Below are positions 35,285 through 43,938 of a stretch of DNA of 64,000 nucleotides, piece by piece. This DNA comes from Rhodospirillaceae bacterium (GTDB lineage Bacteria; Pseudomonadota; Alphaproteobacteria; DSM-16000; Inquilinaceae), in contig JACKIH010000003.1 in the NCBI GenBank assembly GCA_020638575.1, positions 911,501 to 975,500 of the forward strand, written 5' to 3'. Positions within the stretch are counted from its first letter, which is position 1. Every line of letters begins with the position of its first letter. The notes under the pieces were generated by a model that made no database searches, was not told where the DNA came from, and saw only the letters and a program-made list of their open reading frames with translations. The position numbers were made by a program, and so were the translations under genes.

Positions 35285-36094
35285 CTACCTTGCCGCCCGC
35301 TCCGCGGCGAGCCGCCGGGTTTCCGCCCGCTTGCTGATCAGCGAGGCGACGATCACGCCCACCGTCACCAGGCCGACCAGCATGGACGACAGCGCGTTGA
35401 TCTCCGGCGTCACGCCGAGACGCACCTGGCTGTAAATGCGCATGGGCAGCGTGGTGGCGCCGGGACCGGAGGTGAACGACGCGATCACCAGGTCGTCCAG
35501 CGACAAGGTGAACGACAGCAGCCAGGCGGCGATGATCGAGGGCAGGATGTTCGGCAGGGTAACGCGCAGGAAGGCGCTGAACTGGTTGCACCCGAGGTCG
35601 AGTGCGGCTTCCTCCAGCGACCGGTCGAAGCTGACCAGGCGGGCGGAAATCACCACGCTGGCGTAGCACATGGCAAAGGTGATGTGCGCCAGCATGATCG
35701 TCATCAGTCCGCGCGGCACATCGAGCGACACGAACAGCAGCAGCAGCGACAGGCCGGTGATCACTTCCGGCATCACCAGCGGCGCGTAGACCATCCCGCC
35801 GAACAGGGTGCGGCCGAGAAAGCGGCCGCCGCGCACCAGCACGATGGCGGCCAGCGTGCCCAGCACGGTGGCGACGGTGGCGGTGACCAGGGCCACCTGC
35901 AGGGTGTTCCACGCGGCCGACAGAAAGGCGTCGTTCCTCAGCGCCTCGCCGTACCAGCGGCCCGAAAAGCCGCCCCACACGGTGACCAGCCGGCTATCGT
36001 TGAAGCTGTAGATCACCAGCAGGATGATCGGCAGGTAGAGGAAGACGAAGCCCAGCGTGATGGAGGTGGCGTTGAACCAGGTGAAGCGCCTCAT
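35285..36094 (-). CDS. potI: putrescine/spermidine ABC transporter permease PotI/PotC-like
   Basis: Inner-membrane permease of 269 residues with six hydrophobic segments and the coupling EAA loop DRSLEEAALDLGCNQFSAFL. The N-terminus MRRFTWFNATSITLGFVFLY starts at the ATG that overlaps the potH stop by 4 nt. It is the last transporter gene of potFGHI; the polyamine ligase gene follows after about 290 nt. Confidence 0.9.
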   Translation of the reverse strand: MRRFTWFNATSITLGFVFLYLPIILLVIYSFNDSRLVTVWGGFSGRWYGEALRNDAFLSAAWNTLQVALVTATVATVLGTLAAIVLVRGGRFLGRTLFGGMVYAPLVMPEVITGLSLLLLFVSLDVPRGLMTIMLAHITFAMCYASVVISARLVSFDRSLEEAALDLGCNQFSAFLRVTLPNILPSIIAAWLLSFTLSLDDLVIASFTSGPGATTLPMRIYSQVRLGVTPEINALSSMLVGLVTVGVIVASLISKRAETRRLAAERAAR

Positions 36095-37065
36095 CGCCCG
36101 GCCTCCTGGGCGCGGTCCTGGTGGCGCTGGAACAGCACGATCGGCACCACCAGCACCAGGAGCAGGATGATCGCCACGGCGGACGCCACCGGCCAGTCGC
36201 GGTTGCCGAAGAACTCCGTCCACAGCGTGCGGCCGATCATCAGGGTCTCCGACCCGCCGAGCAGGTCGGGCACCACGAACTCGCCCACTGCCGGGATGAA
36301 CACCAGCATGGAGCCCGCGACGATGCCGGGAATCGACAATGGGATGGTGACCAGCCAGAAGGCGGTGAACCGGGTACACCCCAGGTCCTGGGCCGCTTCC
36401 AGCAGGCTTTCGTCCATCTTCACCAGGGTGGCGTAGAGCGGCAGCACCATGAAGGGCAGGTAGGAATAGACGATGCCGATATAGACCGCGGTGTTGGTGC
36501 CGAGGATCACCAGCGGCTCGTCGAGCAGCCCGATGCCCTGGAGGAACTGGTTCAGCAGCCCCTCGGTCTTGAGGATGGAGATCCAGGCGTAGACGCGGAT
36601 GAGGAAGCTGGTCCAGAACGGCAGGATCACCAGCATCAGCAAGGTCGGCTGCCACGCCTTGGGCGCACGCGCCATGCCGTAGGCGATGGGGTAGCCGATC
36701 AGCAGGATCAACAGAGTGGAGACCGCCGCGATCTCCAGGCTGGTGATGTAGGACAGCCAGTAGATGTTGTCCTGGGTCAGCCAGATGTAGTTATCGAAGT
36801 CCCACTCCTCGACCAGTCCCCAGAACTGATCGGCCCAGCCGCCGAGGCAGGACAGGAGATCCGGCGCTTCGCCCTCCGCCGCGGGCAGGTCGGCCTCGCC
36901 GAAGCAGGCCGGCAGGTCGAGCACCGGGGAATAGGGCGGCTGTGAGATTGCGAAGTCCGAAAGGCTGATCCTGAGCACGATCAGGAACGGAGCCAGGAAC
37001 AGGACGAGCAGCCAGGCGTAGGGGATGGCGATGAGGGTACGCCGGCCCCACCCGCCGCCCCTCAT
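36091..37065 (-). CDS. potH: putrescine/spermidine ABC transporter permease PotH/PotB-like
   Basis: Inner-membrane permease of 324 residues, six predicted membrane segments. The first periplasmic loop is long (about 95 residues, with two cysteines in LPACFGEAD and LLSCLGGW), as in PotH. The EAA loop reads DESLLEAAQDLGCTRFTAF. The ATG at 37065 overlaps the last base of the potG stop codon, which decides the start against an upstream alternative at 37110. Confidence 0.91.
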   Translation of the reverse strand: MRGGGWGRRTLIAIPYAWLLVLFLAPFLIVLRISLSDFAISQPPYSPVLDLPACFGEADLPAAEGEAPDLLSCLGGWADQFWGLVEEWDFDNYIWLTQDNIYWLSYITSLEIAAVSTLLILLIGYPIAYGMARAPKAWQPTLLMLVILPFWTSFLIRVYAWISILKTEGLLNQFLQGIGLLDEPLVILGTNTAVYIGIVYSYLPFMVLPLYATLVKMDESLLEAAQDLGCTRFTAFWLVTIPLSIPGIVAGSMLVFIPAVGEFVVPDLLGGSETLMIGRTLWTEFFGNRDWPVASAVAIILLLVLVVPIVLFQRHQDRAQEAGR

Positions 37066-38282
37066 CAGCGGGCGAGCAGGACGCCGTCGTCCTTCCCCCA
37101 GCTCAGCCACACCCGGTCTTCCCAGGAGATCTCCCGGCGCGCCAGGTGCACGCGGTTGGCCACCTGGGCGCGCACCATCTGCCCGTCATCCAGCTTCACG
37201 TGGTAGGTGGACAGGTTGCCGACATAGCCGATGTCCCACACCGTGCCTTCCACGGCGTTCTGGCCGGGGCGGTCGGGCGGCATGTCCTTGTCGATCGCCA
37301 CCTTTTCCGGGCGGATGCCGAACCAGGCGGTGTCACCCGGCTTGAGGTCGGGGTTGGCCGGGCAAGTGAAGTCGGGCCGCCCTTCGCACCAGGTGAGCCG
37401 CGCGTTCTCCGCCGCCATGGCCGCCACGCGGCCCTCGATCAGGTTCACGTCGCCCAGGAAGTCCGCCACATAGCGGCTGGTGGGGTATTCGTAGATCTGG
37501 GCGGGCGGAGCCACCTGCACCAGCCGGCCCTGGTCCATCACCGCGATCCGGTCGGCCACCGTCATCGCCTCGTCCTGGTCGTGGGTGACGATGAGGAAGG
37601 TGGTGCCCAGCCGTTCCTGGATGCTCACCAGCTCGAACTGGGTCTGTTCGCGCAGCTTCTTGTCGAGCGCGCCCAGGGGCTCGTCCAGCAGCAGCATCTT
37701 CGGGCGCTTGGCGAGCGAGCGGGCGAGTGCGACGCGCTGGCGCTGGCCGCCGGAAAGCTGGTGCGGCCGGCGCGTGGCCAGCCCGTGGAGCTGGACGAGT
37801 GCCAGCATCTGTTCCACCCGCTCGGCCACCTCGCCCTTGGGCAGGCCGTCGCGGCGCAACCCGAAGGCGATGTTGTCGGCGACGGAGAGATGGGGGAACA
37901 GGGCGTAGGCCTGGAACATCATGTTCACCGGCCGGCGGTTGGGCGGCGTGCCGGTGAGTTCCTTGCCGTCGAGCCAGATTTCCCCGTGAGTCGGGCTCTC
38001 GAAGCCCGCCAGCATGCGCATCAGCGTTGTCTTGCCGCAGCCCGACGGCCCCAAGAGCGCGAAGAACTCCCGCGGATAGATCTTCAGCGACAGGTCGTCG
38101 ACGGCCGCGACCTCGCCGAACAGCTTGGTCACGGAGCGGAACTCCACCAACGGCTTGGCGTCGGGATCGTTCCAGGGGGCGAACACCTTGGCCCCGCCGG
38201 GACCGCCGGACGCCGTGCCGGCATGCCCGGCGGCGGTGGCCGCACCGGTGCCTTTGGCCAGGATGACAGGCGGTTCGGGCAT
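37065..38282 (-). CDS. potG: polyamine ABC transporter ATP-binding protein
   Basis: ATPase of the PotFGHI importer, 405 residues. Walker A GPSGCGKTTLMRM, signature LSGGQRQRVALARSL, Walker B MLLLDEPLGALDKK, and H-loop IVTHDQDEAMTVADRI are followed by a TOBE domain near the C-terminus (TAWFGIRPEKVAID). The first 45 residues are an Ala/Gly-rich leader not needed for the fold. Start at ATG 38282; a GTG at 38339 is possible. It lies 79 nt after potF. Confidence 0.92.
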   Translation of the reverse strand: MPEPPVILAKGTGAATAAGHAGTASGGPGGAKVFAPWNDPDAKPLVEFRSVTKLFGEVAAVDDLSLKIYPREFFALLGPSGCGKTTLMRMLAGFESPTHGEIWLDGKELTGTPPNRRPVNMMFQAYALFPHLSVADNIAFGLRRDGLPKGEVAERVEQMLALVQLHGLATRRPHQLSGGQRQRVALARSLAKRPKMLLLDEPLGALDKKLREQTQFELVSIQERLGTTFLIVTHDQDEAMTVADRIAVMDQGRLVQVAPPAQIYEYPTSRYVADFLGDVNLIEGRVAAMAAENARLTWCEGRPDFTCPANPDLKPGDTAWFGIRPEKVAIDKDMPPDRPGQNAVEGTVWDIGYVGNLSTYHVKLDDGQMVRAQVANRVHLARREISWEDRVWLSWGKDDGVLLAR

Positions 38283-38361
38283 GGGCGGCGGCCCGTTCAG
38301 GACGTGCCGGCGGGGCAAGCGAACCGCGGCGGCCGGCACACCGCCGCGGCCGTTCGGTCGG

Positions 38362-39447
38362 CTACTGGCCGGACTTGATCCGAGTCCACAGCCGGTTCAC
38401 CAGACGCTGGGTCTGAGGATCGTAGGGGTCCACGATGAACAGGTTATCCATGGTTGCTTCGTCGGGGTAAATGGCCGGGTCCGCCAGGATCTCCGGGTCG
38501 ATGTACTCCTGGGCACCCAGATTGCCACTGGCGTAGTTGATGTAGTTGACCGCCTGGGCATTCACTTGGGGGTCCATGATGTAGTTGATGAACGCCCGCG
38601 CCGCCGCCGGGTCCGGTGCATCGGCGGGAATGGCGAACTGGTCCGACCACATCTGCGTGCCTTCCACCGGGATGCGATAGTCGATGGTCAGCCCATTTTC
38701 GGCTTCTGCCGCGCGGTCGCGCGCCTGCAGTACGTCGCCCGACCAACCGATGGCCAGGCAAGCGTCGCCGTTGGCCAGCGCGGAGACGTACTCCGACGAA
38801 TGGAAGCGGCGCACATAGGGGCGCACGGCCATCATCAGATCGGCGGCGGCCTGCAGTTCATCGGGGTCGGTGGAATTGCCGTCATAGCCCAGATACGCGA
38901 GCGCGGCCGGGAACACCTCGCTTGGAGCATCGAGCCAGTAGATGCCGCAATCGGCGAACCGCGCAGCGATTTCCGGATCGAACACGATGGCCCAGGAGTT
39001 CACCGGCGCATCGTCCATGCGCTCGTCGATCAGTTCCTGCACGAATCCAAGGCCGGTCGTCCCCCACATGTAGTTGATCGAATAGGTGTTGTCCGGATCG
39101 TAGCGGCTGACGCGCTCATCGATTTCCGGCCACGCATATTGGGCATTGGGAACCTGCGACCGGTCGAGCGGCTGATAGACCCCCGCTTCGATCTGGCGCG
39201 CCATGAAGCTGGCCGTGGGCACCACCACGTCATACCCCGAATTGCCCGCGAGCAGCCGGGTTTCCAGGACTTCGTTGGAATCGTAGACGTCGTAGATGAC
39301 CTCGATCCCCGTGTCCTCGGTGAACGAGGTGAGGATGTCTTCGTCGATATAGTCCGACCAGTTGAACACGCGGACGACGTCCTGGGCCGCGGCCGGACCG
39401 CCGATGGCGGCAAGGGCGCACGTGCACAGCAACGCTTTCTTGATCAT
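38362..39447 (-). CDS. potF: putrescine-binding periplasmic protein
   Basis: Periplasmic polyamine-binding protein of 361 residues with a signal peptide ending AIGGPAAAQ. The mature start VVRVFNWSDYIDEDIL and YDVYDSNEVLETRLLAG, VVPTASFMARQIEAG are the usual PotD/PotF signatures. A GAGGAG lies 8 nt before the ATG. First gene of potFGHI, 134 nt downstream of the cyclase gene. Confidence 0.92.
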   Translation of the reverse strand: MIKKALLCTCALAAIGGPAAAQDVVRVFNWSDYIDEDILTSFTEDTGIEVIYDVYDSNEVLETRLLAGNSGYDVVVPTASFMARQIEAGVYQPLDRSQVPNAQYAWPEIDERVSRYDPDNTYSINYMWGTTGLGFVQELIDERMDDAPVNSWAIVFDPEIAARFADCGIYWLDAPSEVFPAALAYLGYDGNSTDPDELQAAADLMMAVRPYVRRFHSSEYVSALANGDACLAIGWSGDVLQARDRAAEAENGLTIDYRIPVEGTQMWSDQFAIPADAPDPAAARAFINYIMDPQVNAQAVNYINYASGNLGAQEYIDPEILADPAIYPDEATMDNLFIVDPYDPQTQRLVNRLWTRIKSGQ

Positions 39448-39581
39448 GGGGATGCTCCTCGACCGATTGTGGAGTGAGCCAAAGATGGATTGGATCACAA
39501 CAGGTTTGCCCCTTATCAGCAAGCGCCATATGGGCTTTGGCGCGAACGACTTGGGCGCGGCCCGCGCGACACCCGGGGTAG

Positions 39582-40499
39582 CTAGCTGCGGCTGCCCAGG
39601 CGGCGCAGCGCCACCACCAGGGCGAGCGCCGCGATGGCATAGATCGCCCAGGGATGCCCGCTCCAGGTAAACAGGTTGATCAGCACCAGGACCGCCACCA
39701 CCACCAGGCCGCCGACCAGCGGCACGGTCAACCCGCCGCGGGCGACGAGCGGTGCTGCCTTCAGCGCCAGCAGTGCGGCCAGCACCAGGCCCGGCCAGTG
39801 CGACCAGAAGGTGGTGCCGGTGGCGAGGTCGACGACCAGCAGGACCAGCCACACCGCGGCGAAAACCTTCGCCAGATGGCGGACGCGCCTTGCCAGGTCC
39901 GGCGCGGCCGCAGCCCCCGCTCCGTCGAAAATCCGGGGCACCCGCTCGATCGTCGGGAAGACGCGCCGGCTGCCCTGGGGGCCGTCGCGTTCGATGCGGT
40001 AGACGGGGATGTCGTCCTCGTAGTTCTTCGGCCGCCGTTCGCCGAGGTAGCGGAAGGTCACCCCCAGTTTGTTGTGGACCTGGTCGTAGACCTGCTGGGA
40101 AACGAGGATGCCTCCGGGCTCCGCCATGGATTGCAGGCGGGCCGCCAGGTTGACGCCTTCGCCCAGCAGGTCGCCGCCCTCGACGATGACGTCGCCCAGA
40201 TGGACGCCGATGCGAAAGCGCAGGCTGCCGCCCGGCGCGCCGTCACCGGTCACCAGCTCGCGCTGCACCTCGATGGCGCAGCTCACCGCTTCCACCACCG
40301 AGGGGAACTCGGCGATCAGCCCGTCGCCAGCGGTGTTGGCGATGCGCCCCTCGTGGCGTGCAATGGACTGGGAGAACACTGCGCGGGCGGCCCGCAAGGC
40401 CGCCAGCGTGCCCATCTCGTCCACCTCCATGGCGCGGCTGTAGCCGAACGCATCTGCCGCGAGGATGGTGGTCAGCTTGCGCCTGACGGTGGACGACAT
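39582..40499 (-). CDS. class III adenylate/guanylate cyclase with C-terminal membrane segments
   Basis: A 305-residue protein. The N-terminal catalytic domain has both metal-binding aspartates (Asp16 in ILAADAFGYSRAM, Asp59 in TAGDGLIAEF) and the transition-state Asn/Arg in GEGVNLAARLQ, so it should be active. Residues from about 205 hold four hydrophobic segments, so the domain order is cyclase first, membrane second. Start at ATG 40499 gives MSSTVRRKLTTILAAD, typical of the group. It lies between a hexapeptide gene and potF on the same strand. Signal and product (cAMP likely) are inferred. Confidence 0.86.
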   Translation of the reverse strand: MSSTVRRKLTTILAADAFGYSRAMEVDEMGTLAALRAARAVFSQSIARHEGRIANTAGDGLIAEFPSVVEAVSCAIEVQRELVTGDGAPGGSLRFRIGVHLGDVIVEGGDLLGEGVNLAARLQSMAEPGGILVSQQVYDQVHNKLGVTFRYLGERRPKNYEDDIPVYRIERDGPQGSRRVFPTIERVPRIFDGAGAAAAPDLARRVRHLAKVFAAVWLVLLVVDLATGTTFWSHWPGLVLAALLALKAAPLVARGGLTVPLVGGLVVVAVLVLINLFTWSGHPWAIYAIAALALVVALRRLGSRS

Positions 40500-40599
40500 G
40501 GCGGTGCCTGGACTGTCGTTTGCCGCCAGCAGGATCGCCGCCAGGCTCGCGGCGTCAAGGCCCCGTGGCGTGTCCGCTCCCGTGGCACGGCGGGGCGGA

Positions 40600-41208
40600 C
40601 TATCCCTCGACCACCTCGTCGGCGCGATGGGTCGCCAGGCGGCGGGCATAGCGCGGCATCACCGCCGTCATCATGCTTTCCCCCGGCGGCGGCCGCGCCA
40701 CGCCGAACACGACGCGCGGGAAGTCGAGCGGCTTCTGGATGGCCCAGATGCGCGCGTGCTCGCCGGACGGCAGGATTTCCGCCGGGTCGCCCACGGCAAT
40801 CCAGCCGATGGGGACGGTGGCGCCTGCCGGCACGACGGTACGGATGTGCACCACGCCGTTGATGCGCACCTCCGCCCCGCGACCGATGCAGGCCCCGTTG
40901 AAGACGCAAACCCCGGTCGCCAGGAACGCCTCGTCCTCCACCCGGCAGCCGGTGAGATAGGCGCGCGGCCCCACCAGCACGCGGTTGCCAATGGTGAGCG
41001 GCGCGCCGCGGACGCCGCGCAGCACGGCGGTGTCCATCACCACACAGTCCTCGCCGATGCAGACCGGCCCGCTTTCCGCGGTGACCACGCAGCCGAAGCC
41101 GATGGAGGTGTTGGCACCGATCTCCACCTCGCCGCAGACGACGGCGTTGGGGGCGATCCGCGCGCTGGGATGGATGCGCGGCGTGTGGCCGTCGTGGATG
41201 ATCCTCAT
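40600..41208 (-). CDS. left-handed beta-helix hexapeptide protein (gamma-carbonic-anhydrase-like, metal ligands absent)
   Basis: A 202-residue protein with hexapeptide repeats (IHPSARIAPNAVVCGEVEIG, IGFGCVV, IGEDCVVMD, IGNRVLVGPRAYLTGCRVED). The overall pattern is that of gamma-carbonic-anhydrase/PaaY-like trimers, but the positions that carry the three zinc-binding histidines read Arg, Pro and Thr here. Anhydrase activity is therefore unlikely; acyltransferase, binding or structural roles are possible. The start at ATG 41208 sits immediately beside repeat A copy 2. Confidence 0.75.
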   Translation of the reverse strand: MRIIHDGHTPRIHPSARIAPNAVVCGEVEIGANTSIGFGCVVTAESGPVCIGEDCVVMDTAVLRGVRGAPLTIGNRVLVGPRAYLTGCRVEDEAFLATGVCVFNGACIGRGAEVRINGVVHIRTVVPAGATVPIGWIAVGDPAEILPSGEHARIWAIQKPLDFPRVVFGVARPPPGESMMTAVMPRYARRLATHRADEVVEG

Positions 41209-41377
41209 GGTGCCACCGTCTCCCGGCTGCGAAGTTCGCAAGATCGGAAAGGCCAGGTCCCCCGCGAACTTCGGTCTCATCGGGACGCTCGCCAATTGAT
41301 GAACTCAGGGTGAGAGATCGGGCGTCCGTGGCCGCTGCGGCGGCCTGATCGACCGACTGTCTGGGCCACCCCGCTGG
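41209..41377 (-). repeat. palindromic repeat family A, copy 2
   Basis: A diverged copy: GCGAAGTTCGCAAGATCGGA and GTCCCCCGCGAACTTCGGTC form the first palindrome, and the second module with CGGCCTGATCGACCGACTGT follows. It fills the 96-nt gap between the MarR and hexapeptide genes. Its right part is read as the C-terminal end of the MarR protein. Confidence 0.65.
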
Positions 41378-41883
41378 TCGCCCCCCATGGGGCCGTCGAT
41401 CTCCGTGGCGCGGGTTCCCGTGGGGCAATTGGCCCCTTGGCAGACGCCATGGTCGCAGAAGCGGCAGGTGGTGCGTGCCTGGGCGCGCGAGGTGACGGCG
41501 CCGTACAGCACCTTGCGCAGCAGCGGCACCAGGGCCGCCCGCTCCGCCAGATCCAAGGGGCCGAGCAGCACCGCCACCGCGTGGCGCTGGGCATCCTGCA
41601 GCCGGTCCGCCTCCACCCGCCCCGCAGCCGACAGCATGAGGGGGGCCGTGCGCCCCTGCTTCGCCCCGCGTTCCACCAACCCCTCCTCCACCAAACCGTT
41701 GACGACGCTGGTCATGGTCGGCTGGCGCACCGCGAGGATGCCGGCAAGCTCGGACACGCCAAGCGGTTGCCAGTGGCGCAGCGTCAGCAGCACCGCCGTG
41801 GCGGACGGCGACAGCGCACCGCCCGCCGCCTCCAGCCCGTCGCGCGCCAGGGTGGCCAAGGCCACCATCCAGGTCTCCAACAT
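41305..41883 (-). CDS. MarR family transcriptional regulator with C-terminal cysteine motif
   Basis: A 192-residue winged-helix regulator: VSELAGILAVRQPTMTSVVN is the recognition region, GLVEEGLVERG the wing. A Cys cluster, CRFCDHGVCQGANC, follows at about 141-154 and may bind metal or sense redox state; similar clusters occur in other MarR members. The last 20-odd residues are encoded by repeat A copy 2. A perfect palindrome lies just upstream of the start, between this gene and the divergent ligase gene, so it probably controls itself and the polyamine genes. Effector unknown. Confidence 0.82.
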   Translation of the reverse strand: MLETWMVALATLARDGLEAAGGALSPSATAVLLTLRHWQPLGVSELAGILAVRQPTMTSVVNGLVEEGLVERGAKQGRTAPLMLSAAGRVEADRLQDAQRHAVAVLLGPLDLAERAALVPLLRKVLYGAVTSRAQARTTCRFCDHGVCQGANCPTGTRATEIDGPMGGDQRGGPDSRSIRPPQRPRTPDLSP

Positions 41884-41886
41884 AAT

Positions 41887-41903
41887 ATAGATAGCCTATC
41901 TAT
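41887..41903. promoter_or_regulatory. palindromic MarR operator
   Basis: ATAGATAG, one central base, then CTATCTAT: a perfect 8+1+8 palindrome starting 3 nt upstream of the marR start codon and 122 nt before the divergent ligase start. Size and symmetry fit MarR-dimer operators, and the AT-rich run stands out in GC-rich DNA. Confidence 0.7.
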
Positions 41904-42024
41904 GTTCATGAGCCTGTCAACTGGCAGAGACGTGCTGGACGTGCAGATCTCCCCGGCGGCCCGATGCCGCTTGGCGGTTCGCAGGCAAAGGAATAACAAT
42001 TGGCCATACGATCCGGAGCTCTCC

Positions 42025-43416
42025 ATGCCCGTGCCACAGCCACGCTCCACGCCTGCCCATCGGGGTTTCCCCGGCCTCTCAGACGCCCTGGTGGAGTGGC
42101 TGGATGGCCGCCAGATCGAAGAGGTGGAATGCGTGGTGCCGGACATCGTCGGCATCGCCCGCGGCAAGGCGATGCCCACCGGCAAGTACGTGCAGCTCAC
42201 GCCGACCTACCTGCCGGTCTCCATCTTCTTCCAGACCATCACCGGCGAGTACGCCTATATCGAACGCGAGGAATACTGGACGGAGATCGACCTCCGCCTG
42301 GTGCCGGACATCGATACGGCGCGCGCCGTGCCCTGGGCCAGCGACGTCACGGTGCAGGTGATCCACGACCTCAACTGGCTCGACGGTACGCCGGTCCCCT
42401 TCGCCCCGCGCAACGTGCTGAAACGGGTGCTGGAGCTGTACACCGCGGAGGGCTGGCGGCCGGTGGTGGCCCCGGAACTGGAGTTCTACCTCACCAAGCG
42501 CAACACCGACGCCGACTACCCCGTGGAGCCGCCGATCGGCCGTACCGGCCGCCAGGGCGTGGGCCGGCAGGCCTATTCCATCAGCTCGGTGGACGAGTAC
42601 GAGCCGATCATCGAGGACATCTACGACTTCCTCACCGCGCAGGGCCTGGAGATCGACACCATCATCCAGGAAGGCGGCGCCGGGCAGATCGAGATCAACC
42701 TCAACCATGGCGACCCGCTGGAGCTGGCCGACCAGGTGTTCGTGTTCAAGCGCACCATCCGCGAGGCGGCCCTGCGCAACGACTGCTATGCCACTTTCAT
42801 GGCCAAGCCCATGGCCAACGAGCCGGGCAGTGCCATGCACCTGCACCAGAGCGTGGTGGACGCAGCCACGGGGCGTAACCTGTTCAGCAACGACGACGGC
42901 GAGGTGAGCGACCTGTTCCACGGCTTCCTCGCCGGCCACCAGACGCACATCGCCTCGGTCGCCTGCCTGCTGGCGCCCTATGTGAACTCCTACCGCCGGC
43001 TGGTGCCCGGCTCGTCGGCCCCGGTGAACCTGGAATGGGGCTGGGACAACCGCTCGGTCGGCCTGCGCATTCCCAATGCCGAGGCCAATGCACGGCGGGT
43101 GGAAAACCGCGTGGTGGGGGCCGATGCCAACCCCTATCTCGCCATCGCGGCGTGCCTGGCCTGCGGCTACCTGGGGATGAAGGCGGGGCTGCAGCCGCGT
43201 CCGGCGATCACCGGCAACGCCTACACCTCCTCGCAGAACCCGCTGCCGGAAAGCCTGGAGGAAGCGCTGCGCCTGTTCAGCGCCGATCGGGCGGTGCGCG
43301 TGGTGCTGGGGCCGGAATTCTGCGACCTGTTCGGCACGGTGAAGCGCTACGAGATGCTGGAGTTCCGCCAGGTCATCAGCCCGTGGGAACGCGAACACCT
43401 GCTGCTCAACGTTTAG
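42025..43416 (+). CDS. glutamine synthetase family protein (gamma-glutamylputrescine synthetase-like)
   Basis: A second GS-fold ligase of 463 residues, more typical of PuuA than the paralogue at 33.5 kb. Motifs: PDIVGIARGKAMPTGKY, APELEFYLTKRN, IIQEGGAGQIEINLNHGDP, MAKPMANEPGSAMHLHQS and VVGADANPYLAIAACL. It probably couples glutamate to putrescine as the first step of the Puu pathway. Divergent from marR across a 141-nt region with the operator palindrome. The start ATG at 42025 gives MPVPQPRSTPAHRGFPG. Confidence 0.87.
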   Translation: MPVPQPRSTPAHRGFPGLSDALVEWLDGRQIEEVECVVPDIVGIARGKAMPTGKYVQLTPTYLPVSIFFQTITGEYAYIEREEYWTEIDLRLVPDIDTARAVPWASDVTVQVIHDLNWLDGTPVPFAPRNVLKRVLELYTAEGWRPVVAPELEFYLTKRNTDADYPVEPPIGRTGRQGVGRQAYSISSVDEYEPIIEDIYDFLTAQGLEIDTIIQEGGAGQIEINLNHGDPLELADQVFVFKRTIREAALRNDCYATFMAKPMANEPGSAMHLHQSVVDAATGRNLFSNDDGEVSDLFHGFLAGHQTHIASVACLLAPYVNSYRRLVPGSSAPVNLEWGWDNRSVGLRIPNAEANARRVENRVVGADANPYLAIAACLACGYLGMKAGLQPRPAITGNAYTSSQNPLPESLEEALRLFSADRAVRVVLGPEFCDLFGTVKRYEMLEFRQVISPWEREHLLLNV

Positions 43417-43623
43417 CGATACCCGCACCGGGAGCACCGGTGCCGCCAACGCCGATGCCCTGGAGCCACAGGAGCGAGCACAATTCATCCCGGTCTTCTC
43501 ATCCCGGTCTTCGCCGCCCTGCCCCGGGCAGCGCGCCAGGTTAGGGACCGATTGGAGCGATTTCTCGAACTATCTTCAGCCCTGTTAAAGGCCCCCATCA
43601 ACTTTTGACTTGCGTTCTCGGAG

Positions 43624-43740
43624 CCAGTGTCCCGATTCTGAAGTTCACAGGATTTGGGAATCAAGTCCCGAGCGAACTTCGAGATCAAGGGGACACTAGT
43701 GATCTTATGATTCTGGTTTGGTGGATCAGTCCACACCAGC
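43624..43740 (+). repeat. palindromic repeat family A, copy 3 (second module shortened)
   Basis: The first palindrome is intact (CAGTGTCCCGATTCTGAAGT to AGCGAACTTCGAGATCAAGG and GGACACTAG). The second module is reduced to a short inverted repeat around GGTGGATCAGTCCACACC. It lies in the 522-bp gap after the ligase gene, which holds no gene. Confidence 0.75.
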
Positions 43741-43816
43741 CCGTACTCCCGCCCGTTGCCGAACAAGCCTCGCAGAGGCTCGGAACGCCCTGCGGGCGTC
43801 CCTTGGCAACTCCAAA

Positions 43817-43865
43817 CCATTGTAGACTATCGGGTGGCCGGGCGCGGGTGCGGGCCGGAACCGAC
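43817..43865 (+). repeat. palindromic repeat family B, half copy
   Basis: CCATTGTAGACTATCGGGTGGCCGGGCGCGGGTGCGGGCCGGAACC (read as segments) matches the right arm and centre of the family B elements at 51.3, 53.1 and 61.9 kb; the opposite arm is missing. It lies directly upstream of a small exported protein gene. Confidence 0.6.
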
Positions 43866-43938
43866 CGAATGGCGGCGGCAACCGCTCGGTTTTTCCCGGC
43901 GACCCGATTTTTGTCGGTTTGGGCGAGGTTGAAGAGTG

